Positions 46,112 through 55,202 of a DNA stretch of 64,000 nt are shown piece after piece. Source of the DNA: Liquorilactobacillus aquaticus DSM 21051. GTDB taxonomy: Bacteria > Bacillota > Bacilli > Lactobacillales > Lactobacillaceae. The notes under the pieces were generated by a model, which searched no databases, was not told the DNA's origin, and was given only the letters and a program-made list of their open reading frames with translations. Where the stretch lies: contig NZ_AYZD01000015.1 in assembly GCF_001436755.1 (NCBI RefSeq), positions 1-64,000 on the forward strand, given 5' to 3'. Within the stretch, counting starts at the first letter, position 1, and each line of letters opens with the position of its first letter. Position numbers and translations under genes: made by a program.

Positions 46112-47185
46112 TTATTTGAATATTTTGAGAATTTCAATCATTTCTTTCGTCTCTTTAACATCATGAACACGCAAAATCCGTCCTCCAGCTCGAACCATAC
46201 AACTCTCAAATAACAGTGTTGGAATTAAACGCTCATCTTCCTTTAAATCAAATAGTTTACTCGTAAAACTTTTTCGTGAAATAGCGATCATCAATGGCAC
46301 ATTCAATTCTGAGAGCAATTCAATTGCTTTCATTTTCAAGAGATCAAATTTCAGCACACGAACATTAGAAAAACCAACTCCAGGATCAATCACAATGCTG
46401 CTCATATCCAACCCACATTCGCTTAATTTTGCAATTGAATTCATAAAATACTTTTTCAGATCTTTTTGAAAGGTTTGACTATTTTCAGGATTATTGCGTC
46501 CATTGAACATTGTTACGACAGCCGGATGGTATTCACTAACTAACTCAAGTTTCCGCTCAGACTCAAACCCATCAATGTCATTTATAATCTGTATTCCTTC
46601 GTTCAAGGCTCGTTCAATAACATCATCAGTGTTAGAATCAAGTGCTAAGATAATATCTGGAAATGATTTTTTGATTTCCTTAATATAAGGAGCAATTCGT
46701 GCCCATTCTTCTTCAGCACTGATGTCTGCAAAATTTGGCTTTGAAGATTTCCCACCTAATTCAAAAATAGAAGCCCCTGCCTGCTTTTCTTTCTCAATTT
46801 TTCTCAAAACCATCTCAATATCTGTATTAACTCCACCATCATAAAAAGAATCCGGTGTAATGTTTAAAATTGAGTAAATTAGCGGATCTGTTGTCACATC
46901 AAACGAAAAATTGTTTCCTTTGAAAAAAACACGACTATCCTGAAGTATACTTCTCAAAATTTTAGTATCTGTTTCAAAAACAGCAGGCCATTTAGAGATT
47001 AATTGTTTTAATATCGCAGTCGTGGCCACCACACTTATTTCGTTCCCCCTAACTCTGAATTGAGCTTTTTCTTCAACCAATAAAACAACTAGCTTTTTTA
47101 TTTCATGTGAAGTCCCGTAAAAATCCACAGTTATTCGATCAACAAATTTATTTTCCCAATCGCTTGTTTCCTTCTTGATAATCAA
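46112..47185 (-). CDS. folP: dihydropteroate synthase
   Basis: About 357 residues from TTG 47185, with aaagggg 10 bases upstream; the frame extends to 47212 and overlaps the end of folC either way. An N-terminal extension of about 100 residues, found in lactobacillar FolP, precedes the barrel: YSILNITPDSFYDGG, FELGGKSSKP, IILALDSN, IINDIDGF, VIDPGVGFSN, IAISRKSF and ILRVHDV. The loop usually written GGESTRP reads GGKSSKP, so the Thr and Arg that hold the pABA-side phosphate are Ser and Lys. Joins pABA to the pterin. Confidence 0.85.
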   Translation of the reverse strand: MIIKKETSDWENKFVDRITVDFYGTSHEIKKLVVLLVEEKAQFRVRGNEISVVATTAILKQLISKWPAVFETDTKILRSILQDSRVFFKGNNFSFDVTTDPLIYSILNITPDSFYDGGVNTDIEMVLRKIEKEKQAGASIFELGGKSSKPNFADISAEEEWARIAPYIKEIKKSFPDIILALDSNTDDVIERALNEGIQIINDIDGFESERKLELVSEYHPAVVTMFNGRNNPENSQTFQKDLKKYFMNSIAKLSECGLDMSSIVIDPGVGFSNVRVLKFDLLKMKAIELLSELNVPLMIAISRKSFTSKLFDLKEDERLIPTLLFESCMVRAGGRILRVHDVKETKEMIEILKIFK

Positions 47186-48500
47186 CTTTGTAATTCCCCT
47201 TTCTATCAACAAAACAACTGCGAATCACCTTTAACACATAAAATGATCCCACGACTAATATAAGCGAGTTTTTGTTATTATTCGTTTTCAGTGCATATGC
47301 AAGTGCATCTTTTGGATCATCGAAAGCAGGCGGACATTGGCTACTGAGTGCGCAAAAATTTTCTTGTAGTTTTCTCGCAGATAACTTGCGTTCAGGATTA
47401 TCTGGTTCAGTTAAAACAAAGGAAGCTTTCTTTAATTTAATAAGTTCTGCCAAACAATGTTTGAAATCTTTATCCTTCAAGAAACCAACAATAACTTTTT
47501 TCTCGACGTCCGGATACAAAGCATTGACAGTTTTGACAAAGGCCTTGATTCCGTCAAGGTTATGTGCTGCATCAAGAATAACCACTGGTTCCTCACTGAT
47601 TCTTTCAAATCTACCGGGGATTGCTAAGTTAGACATTGTTTTCTTCAGCAAGTTGGGGCAATTAATTTTGCATTTTTGCTTAGAAATAAAAACTTTAAGC
47701 CAGGTCAGCACTGTCGCGAGATTTTCCTTTTGATATGTGCCGAGCAAAGAGTACTCAAATTCAAAAAAATTATCGTTGAATTTTAACCGCATTCTTTGAG
47801 AAGTTTTCCTTGTTTTAACAACAACCAAGTCCAGCTTGTCTGCCTGATAAATTCGCGCACGCTGTTTTTGTGCTTGCTTTTTTATAATATCAAGAGCTTG
47901 CTGCCGCTGATTCGGCGCAACGATTACATCTGACTTTTCACGTATAATCTTTGATTTCGTCGCTGCGATCTCCGAAATTGTCTCTCCTAAAATTTTAGTA
48001 TGGTCTAAGCCGATTTTTGTAAAAACAGAGTACGCCGTTTGAATGACAGCATTAGTAGCATCTAACTCCCCACCTAGTCCACATTCTAGAACTACATACT
48101 CAACCTTGTTATCTGAAAAACAAAGCATTGCCGCTGTAAAAAGCATCTCAAAAGAAGATAGAGTCGTTCTACTAAGCTCCATCTTCTCCAGTGCATCTTC
48201 AATTGTACTTATATAATCTGCAAGCTTAACTTCAGACAGCATTTTGTTGTTTATTCGAATACTTTCTGTCACATTCATGATAAAAGGACTTGTGAACAGA
48301 CCTGTTCTGTAGCCCATATTCCGCAGCAACGCCTCAACCATCGAACAGGTGGAACCTTTACCGTTGGTCCCACAAACATGAATAATAGCGAAATCTTTAT
48401 CTGGTTGACCAAAGTGTTGCAAAACTTTTTTGATTAATGCAATTCGATCTCCCTGTCCATAAAGAAAACGTGGTAATTTTTTTTCTGAATTATTAACCAT
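47148..48500 (-). CDS. folC: bifunctional folylpolyglutamate synthase/dihydrofolate synthase
   Basis: 450 residues; taggaag start. Mur-ligase fold: the P-loop HVCGTNGKGSTCSMVEALL, the SFEMLFTAAML and ECGLGGELDATN region, and DAAHNLDGIKAF in the C-terminal half. It adds glutamate to dihydropteroate and lengthens the polyglutamate tail. Fourth step of the operon order folB-folKE-folC-folP. Its stop overlaps folP. Confidence 0.93.
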   Translation of the reverse strand: MVNNSEKKLPRFLYGQGDRIALIKKVLQHFGQPDKDFAIIHVCGTNGKGSTCSMVEALLRNMGYRTGLFTSPFIMNVTESIRINNKMLSEVKLADYISTIEDALEKMELSRTTLSSFEMLFTAAMLCFSDNKVEYVVLECGLGGELDATNAVIQTAYSVFTKIGLDHTKILGETISEIAATKSKIIREKSDVIVAPNQRQQALDIIKKQAQKQRARIYQADKLDLVVVKTRKTSQRMRLKFNDNFFEFEYSLLGTYQKENLATVLTWLKVFISKQKCKINCPNLLKKTMSNLAIPGRFERISEEPVVILDAAHNLDGIKAFVKTVNALYPDVEKKVIVGFLKDKDFKHCLAELIKLKKASFVLTEPDNPERKLSARKLQENFCALSSQCPPAFDDPKDALAYALKTNNNKNSLILVVGSFYVLKVIRSCFVDRKGNYKVDYQEGNKRLGK

Positions 48501-48525
48501 AATTTTTATATCTTCCTAACACAAC

Positions 48526-49581
48526 TTAATTAAGAACTCTCAAAAATTCAGCGCGCAACTGAGCATTCGAATTAAAATCACCTGTGAAGTAGGTTGTCCT
48601 TGTCAATGAATTACTTTTCTTCACACCACGCATTTCAACACACATATGCCGAGCCTCAACAACAACCGCAACTCCGACAGGATCTAAGATTTCCATCAAA
48701 GTATCAGCAATATCACTTGTTATTTTTTCTTGCAGACTTAATCTCCGTGACACAAAATCAACCAGACGCGGTATTTTACTCAATCCAATAATCCTGCCAT
48801 TTCTGGGAATATAAGCAACATGTGCCTTACCGAAGAAAGGCAACATATGGTGCTCGCACATTGAATAAAAAGAAATATCTTTGACTAAAACCATTTGAGA
48901 GTTATCTCTTTTAGGAGTTTCAAAAACTTTATACTCTTGAAACTCATTCTGATTTTGTGAAGAAAAAATTTCCTGATACATTTCAGCTACTCTTCTTGGT
49001 GTCTCGCGTACCCCTTCTCGTTGTGGATCATCTCCAATTGCAAGCAGCAATTCTTTCACAACACGTTTAATCGTCTGCGTGTTTTCTTCCTTTTCAGGAA
49101 CCCTAATCACTTTTTGTTCTTTTTCTGTTTGTTTTAAAAATGTGATGCTTTGTTTTATTTTTTTATAAAAAATTGAGCTCTTGTCATAAATATCAAGCAA
49201 TGGAATTAAAACAAACAATCGCTTAAATGTTTCTTTATGAGGAATAATTAGTTTTTCATTGTTAATACTTCTATCCCCCCAAAAAATGATATCTATATCC
49301 AAGGTTCGTGGACCCCAGTGAACTTTACGTGAACGATTTAGCTTCGCTTCCACTTTGTGAATAATGTTTAGAAGTTCTTCAGGTGTACAAGTTGTATAGA
49401 TCTTTGCCGCGATATTCAAAAAAGCATCCTGTTCAACTCCTCCAACGGGAGCCGTCTCATAATAATTAGAAACTTTATCAATTATTAGCCGACTCTCGCT
49501 GCCCAAATGTTCAAGCGCTTTTTTCAAATAGTTTTGTCTATCACCAATGTTACTTCCTAAACTCAAATATATACTTTCCAT
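48526..49581 (-). CDS. folKE: bifunctional HPPK / GTP cyclohydrolase I (FolK-FolE fusion)
   Basis: 351 residues; its ribosome binding site (atggagcg) is inside the end of folB. Residues 1-155 are hydroxymethyl-dihydropterin pyrophosphokinase (SLGSNIGDRQNYLKKAL, and GPRTLDIDIIFWGD). Residues 165-351 are GTP cyclohydrolase I: AIGDDPQREGVRETPRRVAEMY, SMCEHHMLPFFGKAHVAY and CVEMRGVKK, with zinc ligands Cys and His. One protein thus carries steps 1 and 4 of pterin synthesis. The same fusion is known in Lactococcus lactis. Confidence 0.93.
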   Translation of the reverse strand: MESIYLSLGSNIGDRQNYLKKALEHLGSESRLIIDKVSNYYETAPVGGVEQDAFLNIAAKIYTTCTPEELLNIIHKVEAKLNRSRKVHWGPRTLDIDIIFWGDRSINNEKLIIPHKETFKRLFVLIPLLDIYDKSSIFYKKIKQSITFLKQTEKEQKVIRVPEKEENTQTIKRVVKELLLAIGDDPQREGVRETPRRVAEMYQEIFSSQNQNEFQEYKVFETPKRDNSQMVLVKDISFYSMCEHHMLPFFGKAHVAYIPRNGRIIGLSKIPRLVDFVSRRLSLQEKITSDIADTLMEILDPVGVAVVVEARHMCVEMRGVKKSNSLTRTTYFTGDFNSNAQLRAEFLRVLN

Positions 49582-49582
49582 T

Positions 49583-49939
49583 TTAACGCTCCATCTCTAT
49601 CTCAACATTATCAAAAATTCCTTCAATCGGAACACTCATTTTTCTTAAGTTGACTTTGACCATTTCAATTTTCTCTTTGTCTGTTAGCTTTACTTCTTCT
49701 ATTATTTCTAGAGCAAGCGTCTCAATCAAATCAGCTTTGCTCCTTTTTATGATCTTTGCAATTGTTTCATAAAAATCAGCATAATTAATAGTATTTTCAA
49801 CTTGATCATTAATTTTTTTCTCATCAACATTGAGTTTGACTTCAAGACTCACTTCAATACTTTGCCCTATTCTTTTTTCTTCCTGATATACACCAATATG
49901 ACTGTGAAATCTCATATTATTGATTCTAATTTTATACAT
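49583..49939 (-). CDS. folB: dihydroneopterin aldolase
   Basis: 118 residues from ATG 49939: MYKIRINNMRFHSHIGVYQEEK, matching the family's start. An upstream frame to 50035 would translate the riboswitch and its terminator and is rejected. Key residues are the Glu in the EE-K region and the closing YADFYETIAKIIKRSKADLIETLALEI. It makes hydroxymethyl-dihydropterin from dihydroneopterin. First gene of the fol operon, expressed only when the leader terminator at 49994-50022 is not formed. Confidence 0.9.
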   Translation of the reverse strand: MYKIRINNMRFHSHIGVYQEEKRIGQSIEVSLEVKLNVDEKKINDQVENTINYADFYETIAKIIKRSKADLIETLALEIIEEVKLTDKEKIEMVKVNLRKMSVPIEGIFDNVEIEMER

Positions 49940-49984
49940 TCTCCGTCGTTTCCCCTTTTTAATATGCGTGTAACGTCTAAATAC

Positions 49985-50092
49985 AACAAAAAAGGCACCC
50001 CAGCATGAAAGCAGAAGTGCCCAGGCGGTCGACATTATATAGAGTCATACTCCGTGTGGTCAGTCCACTTCCGCCAGTAATACAACTCTCGC
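49985..50092 (-). ncRNA. ZTP (pfl) riboswitch with terminator, controlling the folate operon
   Basis: On the minus strand the leader carries the ZTP/pfl motif. Stem P1 is agagt..actct (50085-50089 with 50041-50046). Between its arms lie ctggcgg at 50071-50077, the gtgg-loop-ccac stem and the ggagta block. About 45 bases on comes the 3' motif ccgcctgggc (50019-50028), whose ccgcc can form the pseudoknot with ggcgg. The terminator (ggcacttctgc ... gctggggtgcc, 49994-50022, then tttttt) uses the gggc bases, so ligand binding and termination are exclusive. ZTP rises when 10-formyl-THF is short, so folate genes would turn on. Confidence 0.9.
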
Positions 50093-50100
50093 TGTAGTTC

Positions 50101-50129
50101 AAAATATCATTGTTCAATTTAATTGTCAA
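50101..50129 (-). promoter_or_regulatory. fol operon promoter
   Basis: TTGACA (50124-50129) and TATTTT (50101-50106) are 17 bp apart. The predicted start lies just before the riboswitch aptamer. Confidence 0.8.
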
Positions 50130-50542
50130 TATAATTCAATAGGACCACACTATTCTAAAAAAAATACACAACTCTGTCTACTGTTGTAAGAAATTTATGT
50201 GGTTTGACCAGCATCCACAACACAAAATTGTGTTTTTTTCTAAAATTTTTTGTTGACCATTAATGAAAAAAAATATGCATTGTCCTTTTTAAGGCTAAAT
50301 TCGCCTTAAACGTTACGCAAAAAAGCATTTTACCCTAATAAGGCTGCAAACTAACATTAAGCTTATATTATGATTTGTTCATATTGAAAGAAAAAAATAA
50401 TTTCTATTATGCTTTAATAATAAATAATTTAATACTACTTAATAAAACCATATTATTTGTCTTTCACAATATAGAGATAACAACAATCTTTTGACAAACA
50501 GCAAAGTTCAACTATCACTAGAAAAGTAGGAGTTGTCTCTAT
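50130..50542. other. AT-rich gap between the fol operon and the GT-C-like gene
   Basis: Holds an inverted repeat tttaaggc/gccttaaa at 50288-50310 with a 7-base loop and no T-run, and later aaggctg at 50340. No gene seen. Confidence 0.4.
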
Positions 50543-52342
50543 ATGAATTATTTACGTATTCCAAGATCTAATCTGGCTAAAAAAGCTGGCTTGCATCTAA
50601 TTTTCATTCTGTTATCTTTCATAAGTGTTTATATCTTTGCTTCCAAGGGATATTGGTACGGTGGCGGCGACATGAAATTCCATTTATCACGAATCAATGA
50701 AATTGTGCATGCTTTTAGTTATCATAACAACCTTTCGAATTTATTTAGTTTCTCATCCTTTCGAAATGTCGGAACAGCCACACAATTTTTCTATCCAAAC
50801 GCAACTTTGATTCCCTTTGCACTAATACGTTTGGCTATTACTAATTCAATACTCGCATATTACACAGGCGTAATCATATATACCTACATAGGACTACTGA
50901 TAAGCTATTATTCGATGCTTAGTTTTACAAAAAGAAATGTTCCACAAGCTAGTTTTTTTGCTATTCTGTACATTTTCTCTGTTTATCATTTGACAGACAT
51001 CTTTAATCGCTTCGACCTTGGTGAATGGATAGCGATGCTTTTCTTTCCAATTGCTTTGCTGGGATTTTATGAACTCTTTTTTCGAAACAGGTGTCGCTGG
51101 TATCTCGTCGTTATTGGAGTTACCTTAATTGCATACAGTCATATTTTATCAACACTTTTGATTCTTTCTGTTGGTGCATTATTATTTATAATCGCGCTTT
51201 TTTCTAAAGTACCCAACAAGGTTCAACGTCTTTTTGATGCTTTAAAAGCAGTAATTACAATTTTTTTGCTAACCATTTTTGAAATCTATCCGATGGTCAA
51301 AATAAGTCTTCAAAATCACATTCGCTTCCCCAAAAAATACGACTTGCTCCGCAGCCCGGATAGCCGTTTACCTGGATTGCGAAAGTTCATACAACTTTGC
51401 TTAAAAAATCAGTTAAATATGAGCCTTGGTATTTTGCTGATTATTATTATTATAGTTTCACTTGCTCTTTGGCGGATTACTCCTCCTTTGTATCAAAAAA
51501 GCTTGGTCTTACTGATCATTCTCAGTATTAGTACAACGACCTTGTTCCCATGGGAAGACTTCCAGCAGACACCAGCTGCTATTATCCAGTTTCCATGGCG
51601 TCTCTTGAGCATTGCCGCAATTTTTATGGCTTTAAACGGCTCATGGCTGGCATATCTTCTTTTCAGTAAAGTTCATATCAAATACATTTCCTTTGATATG
51701 CTGCTGCTTTTGTCACTCTTTACACTTGCACTTCCCGGTCTGGGAGCAGAATATTATAGTCACTATAAAGAAATTCATACTTATCAGTTTATTAAGCACG
51801 CTGGTCAAAAAAATAAGCAACCACAATTCATTCTTCTTGGGAAATGTTATCACAGCTATTTTTCCAATCTGAATAATACAGCTGCACATACTGATTACTA
51901 TCCCTACAAGAGTTACCTGCATAAATCATCTATTCTTCATAACGAAATATTAGGGAAAAACGGTTGGAAGAAAAAGATGCCCCCTGTTTCATTTAAAAAA
52001 AATCAGATAACTTTTAAAATATACAGCACCAAAACCAGAACGATCAGCTTACCAATACTGTATTACGCTGGTGGTTACTACAAACTCATGATTAACAATC
52101 ATCAGCAAAAAATTAAAAAATCTATGCGCGGAACCTTTCTAGCCAGAATTCATCCTGGAAACAATACTTTTAAAATCATTATCAAAAAACAACAGTTTGA
52201 GATTTGGTTGCAGGTGCTGGCTTGCACTGTTTGGATAATTATCATTTATCTTTTTTATTTTAATTCTTTGAAAAAAGACAGGCTCCATCAAAACAAGCTA
52301 TTAAGTACATTAACCTTAAAAAAAGGTACATCTAGACGCTAA
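50543..52342 (+). CDS. large GT-C-like membrane protein (PTPS-related domain family)
   Basis: 599 residues; agtaggag start. About 12 membrane helices fill residues 15-420. The first outside loop has GGGDMKFHLSRINEIVHAF, with an Asp as in GT-C glycosyltransferases. The C-terminal 150 residues (TDYYPYKSYLHKSS, GTFLARIHPGNNTF) are a beta-rich outside domain before a last helix. The matching Pfam family is named 6-pyruvoyl-tetrahydropterin synthase-related, but that name is misleading and there is no sign of pterin chemistry, despite the adjacent fol operon. A lipid-linked sugar transferase role is the usual guess. Confidence 0.7.
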   Translation: MNYLRIPRSNLAKKAGLHLIFILLSFISVYIFASKGYWYGGGDMKFHLSRINEIVHAFSYHNNLSNLFSFSSFRNVGTATQFFYPNATLIPFALIRLAITNSILAYYTGVIIYTYIGLLISYYSMLSFTKRNVPQASFFAILYIFSVYHLTDIFNRFDLGEWIAMLFFPIALLGFYELFFRNRCRWYLVVIGVTLIAYSHILSTLLILSVGALLFIIALFSKVPNKVQRLFDALKAVITIFLLTIFEIYPMVKISLQNHIRFPKKYDLLRSPDSRLPGLRKFIQLCLKNQLNMSLGILLIIIIIVSLALWRITPPLYQKSLVLLIILSISTTTLFPWEDFQQTPAAIIQFPWRLLSIAAIFMALNGSWLAYLLFSKVHIKYISFDMLLLLSLFTLALPGLGAEYYSHYKEIHTYQFIKHAGQKNKQPQFILLGKCYHSYFSNLNNTAAHTDYYPYKSYLHKSSILHNEILGKNGWKKKMPPVSFKKNQITFKIYSTKTRTISLPILYYAGGYYKLMINNHQQKIKKSMRGTFLARIHPGNNTFKIIIKKQQFEIWLQVLACTVWIIIIYLFYFNSLKKDRLHQNKLLSTLTLKKGTSRR

Positions 52343-52438
52343 AAAAGACAAAAGCCTGAGCGTAGACATCGATCTCGAAAAAATAATTTATTCAAGCAGA
52401 AGCACAATTCAGAATTAACAATATACTTAGAATGCATT

Positions 52439-52486
52439 AAATAACGGGCTTTGCAGCAAAATAAAGTTGCAAAGCCCGTTATTTTT
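52439..52486. terminator. bidirectional terminator
   Basis: aaataacgggctttgca and tgcaaagcccgttattttt form a 16-bp perfect stem between convergent genes. Confidence 0.9.
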
Positions 52487-52495
52487 GCTTCGAAG

Positions 52496-52981
52496 TCAGT
52501 CAGTTAATTTTTTTTCAAACCAGAGATCACATGCATTATGTTCTGTCTGAGCCAATGGCTTCGCTAATTGATTAAATCCCATGTACTTATATAATCGAAC
52601 CGCGCGCGCTAAATTTGCAAATGTTTCTATATAAAGCTTTTTATAACCGAATTCCTTTGCCTTTTCTTCAGCTAGCGCTATTATCTTTTTACCTAAACCT
52701 AAGCCGCGGCTTTCCGGCAAAAAATACACCTTTTGCAGTTCAGCAACTTCATCGGTGAACGGGCCGATACCGCCACCGCCTAATATTGTGTTGGTTCTCT
52801 CATCTTCAATGACCCAATAAAACGCTCTTTCTGACTGAGACGCATAATATTCAGCTAAATAGTTCAATTGTGGATCAAAATACGCAGAACCACGTTTTGC
52901 ATCATTAAATTCACTTAATGTCTGCTGAATTATTTGTTTAATTTCTTTATCATCTCTACTCTCAATTTTTCTTATCCTCAT
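52496..52981 (-). CDS. GNAT family N-acetyltransferase
   Basis: 161 residues; ggaggataa start. Acetyl-CoA loop: ELQKVYFLPESRGLGLGKKIIALAEEKAKEFGYKKLYIETF, the R/Q-x-x-G-x-G/A signature as RGLGLG. It closes with ARAVRLYKYMGF. Preceded by IEDERTNTILGGGGIGP, the start of the core sheet. Many small GNATs of this shape are widespread with unknown substrates. Forms a same-strand pair with the following GNAT, 108 bp apart, but they belong to different branches. Confidence 0.88.
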   Translation of the reverse strand: MRIRKIESRDDKEIKQIIQQTLSEFNDAKRGSAYFDPQLNYLAEYYASQSERAFYWVIEDERTNTILGGGGIGPFTDEVAELQKVYFLPESRGLGLGKKIIALAEEKAKEFGYKKLYIETFANLARAVRLYKYMGFNQLAKPLAQTEHNACDLWFEKKLTD

Positions 52982-53089
52982 AAAATTTATCCTCCGTAAA
53001 AAACGCTAAAATTTGTAAAAAAACAGCCCAGTTTACCGTTCATAAGCTGGGTATGTCTCTAAAAAAGTTAGTCTTAATAAGTTAATTGT

Positions 53090-53623
53090 CTAGCCTGCCA
53101 AAAAAAGCTGGTAAGCATTTCTCCTATCTTCAGAATTATCATCCATATACACGACCCCTGCATAGTTAAAACCAGCCTTATCAATAATATGCTGCATCCG
53201 TTTATTTAAAACATGCGTGTCAATCCTAACCTGTCTGAATCCAAGTTGATAAGCAATTGTCAAGAGATTGCTAAAGAAAAAGTCGCTTAAATGCTCACCC
53301 CGATAGTTTTCATCAATTGCAATTCGATGTATAGATGTATATCTTTCCATCTTTTTTTGGTGGGCCCATTCGCCCGCATATATTTTATGATAATTGGAAT
53401 CTTCCTCTTGAAACAAAGTCGCTACTCCAGCCACTGACTTTCCAACAATCAGAACATATGCATAACCCTTACTAATATCATCTTCTGCCACCTTAAGGTC
53501 TGGATAACCATTCTGCCACTGTGGAATATTTTCCTCAGCCAGAAATTTTTTTGCTTTCTGAAGGATACTCATAATTGTAGTAATATCATCTTTAACAGCT
53601 TTTCTCACAAACTTGACAGTCAT
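53090..53623 (-). CDS. GNAT family N-acetyltransferase
   Basis: 177 residues with aggagaaag start. IHRIAIDENYRGEHLSDFFFSNLLTIAYQLGFRQVRIDTHVLNKRMQHIIDKAGFNYAGVVYM is the acetyl-CoA binding core, with the loop reading YRGEHLS instead of the usual RGxGxG/A, so one conserved Gly is replaced. The N-terminus MTVKFVRKAVKDDITTIMSIL and NIPQWQNGYPD are usual for lactobacillar GNATs of this subtype. Substrate unknown. Confidence 0.88.
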   Translation of the reverse strand: MTVKFVRKAVKDDITTIMSILQKAKKFLAEENIPQWQNGYPDLKVAEDDISKGYAYVLIVGKSVAGVATLFQEEDSNYHKIYAGEWAHQKKMERYTSIHRIAIDENYRGEHLSDFFFSNLLTIAYQLGFRQVRIDTHVLNKRMQHIIDKAGFNYAGVVYMDDNSEDRRNAYQLFLAG

Positions 53624-53810
53624 TGTATCTTTCTCCTTTTCGCTTTTAATTTAAATTCTCCGCTTACACTTCTGAACAAATGTTTACGTAATAATCTGTT
53701 TCAACATTCGTTATTCGCAGTTTTACTTGAGAATATGCTATCCTCTATCTTTTGTATTGTCAATCAGTATACAGAGCACGACCTAATTTTTATCTCGCTA
53801 AATTTTTAGT

Positions 53811-54986
53811 TTATTGTATCGTAATTTCAAAAACATTTTTTTCAATTTGAGTCATTTCTTGAAGTATTTGCAATAAAAGCAATATCCAACTAAACGCAAG
53901 AATGAACGCAATTAGTTCAAAAGCAGTCAATGAAAAATAGCCGATGGGTTGGAATAAGATAGAATTAACCATCAAACCTAGACCAATCACATAAGAAATA
54001 ATTCTAAACTCTTTAGTAATAGATGGTAATAAAAAATGAATAGACGCTATAGTGATAATCAGCAGATAGACTAATAATGATGCAGAGTGTGTATGCAATC
54101 TATGCGATAATCCCGTTCCATTATTTGCGAAAACCCCCACACCTGCTAAGAAGATTGAAAATAAGATTAACAGCGTTTTGAGAGATGTCAACCGTCTATT
54201 GTTTGGAAACTGTTCTTTTAGAGATGCAAAAATAAAGTCTACCAATGCTATCAATAACAATGCCGAAACAATAAGTGTTATATTAAATTGCCAACTATTG
54301 CTGGCTTGATCTGTCCCCAAAAAACTTATATTGTGCTCCCACCATCTTTTATTACTATTAGTAATCATTGAAGCTAGTGCTCCACCAACAATTACTACGA
54401 TTAATATTTTAAAAATGACAGACGAAGATATGTTAGTCGCCGCATAAATCATAAGATAATTGATAACATTGCTGAATAATAAGAACATATAGGTAGAAGT
54501 AAATAAGTCAAATGATGATCCTTTAAAGAGAATCTCAATTAACCAAAAGAAACACAACAGACTAATCGCCAGAATAGTTGTAAACGACAAGAGAATGGTC
54601 AGGAAACTACGCCAATAAAGTTTTTTCCCAAACCATCCCTGAATTCGTTTTCGATCTTTAAGATAAAAAAATGCGAAAGAAAGTGATCCGGTCAGCATTC
54701 CCAAAGAAATCGTCAGACTCGCAATAGATTCGCTCCCTGCAAGTGGAATTTGGTATTTTCTTTGATAAAAAAAATACGCAAAAAAAACTATTGTAGACAC
54801 TACAGAAGGTATAAAAAAACGTAAGATCGAAACAGAGCGTCTGTCTGCAGCTTGGTGCAAAGGTTGAACTACGACCTGTTTTTCGGCTTTGTCTGAAAAG
54901 GAGACTTCAACCTTATCGCCCTTTTTTAGATTAAGTTTCTCAACAACTTGTACCGGTAACACAATTTTTGATTTATTTTGATCCAT
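53811..54986 (-). CDS. AbrB/SpoVT-type domain fused to a multi-pass membrane domain (DUF998-like)
   Basis: 391 residues from ATG 54986 (aaggtg 6 bases upstream); a longer frame starts at 55004 without a good site. Residues 1-45, MDQNKSKIVLPVQVVEKLNLKKGDKVEVSFSD, match the swapped-hairpin AbrB/MazE fold (R/K-I-V-L-P..V...L.L..GD.V). Residues 65-385 have ten hydrophobic helices with charged loops on one side, of the DUF998 kind. So a DNA-binding type domain is tethered to the membrane, or a former AbrB domain serves only dimerisation. No ligand pocket is recognisable. Monocistronic, between a GNAT gene and rarA. Confidence 0.7.
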   Translation of the reverse strand: MDQNKSKIVLPVQVVEKLNLKKGDKVEVSFSDKAEKQVVVQPLHQAADRRSVSILRFFIPSVVSTIVFFAYFFYQRKYQIPLAGSESIASLTISLGMLTGSLSFAFFYLKDRKRIQGWFGKKLYWRSFLTILLSFTTILAISLLCFFWLIEILFKGSSFDLFTSTYMFLLFSNVINYLMIYAATNISSSVIFKILIVVIVGGALASMITNSNKRWWEHNISFLGTDQASNSWQFNITLIVSALLLIALVDFIFASLKEQFPNNRRLTSLKTLLILFSIFLAGVGVFANNGTGLSHRLHTHSASLLVYLLIITIASIHFLLPSITKEFRIISYVIGLGLMVNSILFQPIGYFSLTAFELIAFILAFSWILLLLQILQEMTQIEKNVFEITIQ

Positions 54987-55202
54987 AATAGGCACCTTTT
55001 TCATATATTCTTTAATACTAAATTAACCAATTCTTAACAACCTACATACTACTATACATTATCACTGCTAGGCTGCACAACCGTTAAAAAACTTCCTTGA
55101 GATAGGCAATTATACTGATTTTCTAGCACAAGTACTATATTATGGGCATTGTAGCAACAATTTAAACACAAAGTTGCTTTTAAAATGCGAGGAGGTTATA
55201 AC

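Noticed and set aside
49940-50035. N-terminal extension of folB starting at 50035
   Set aside because: It would be the translation of the riboswitch 3' part and its terminator; the family-like N-terminus begins at 49939.
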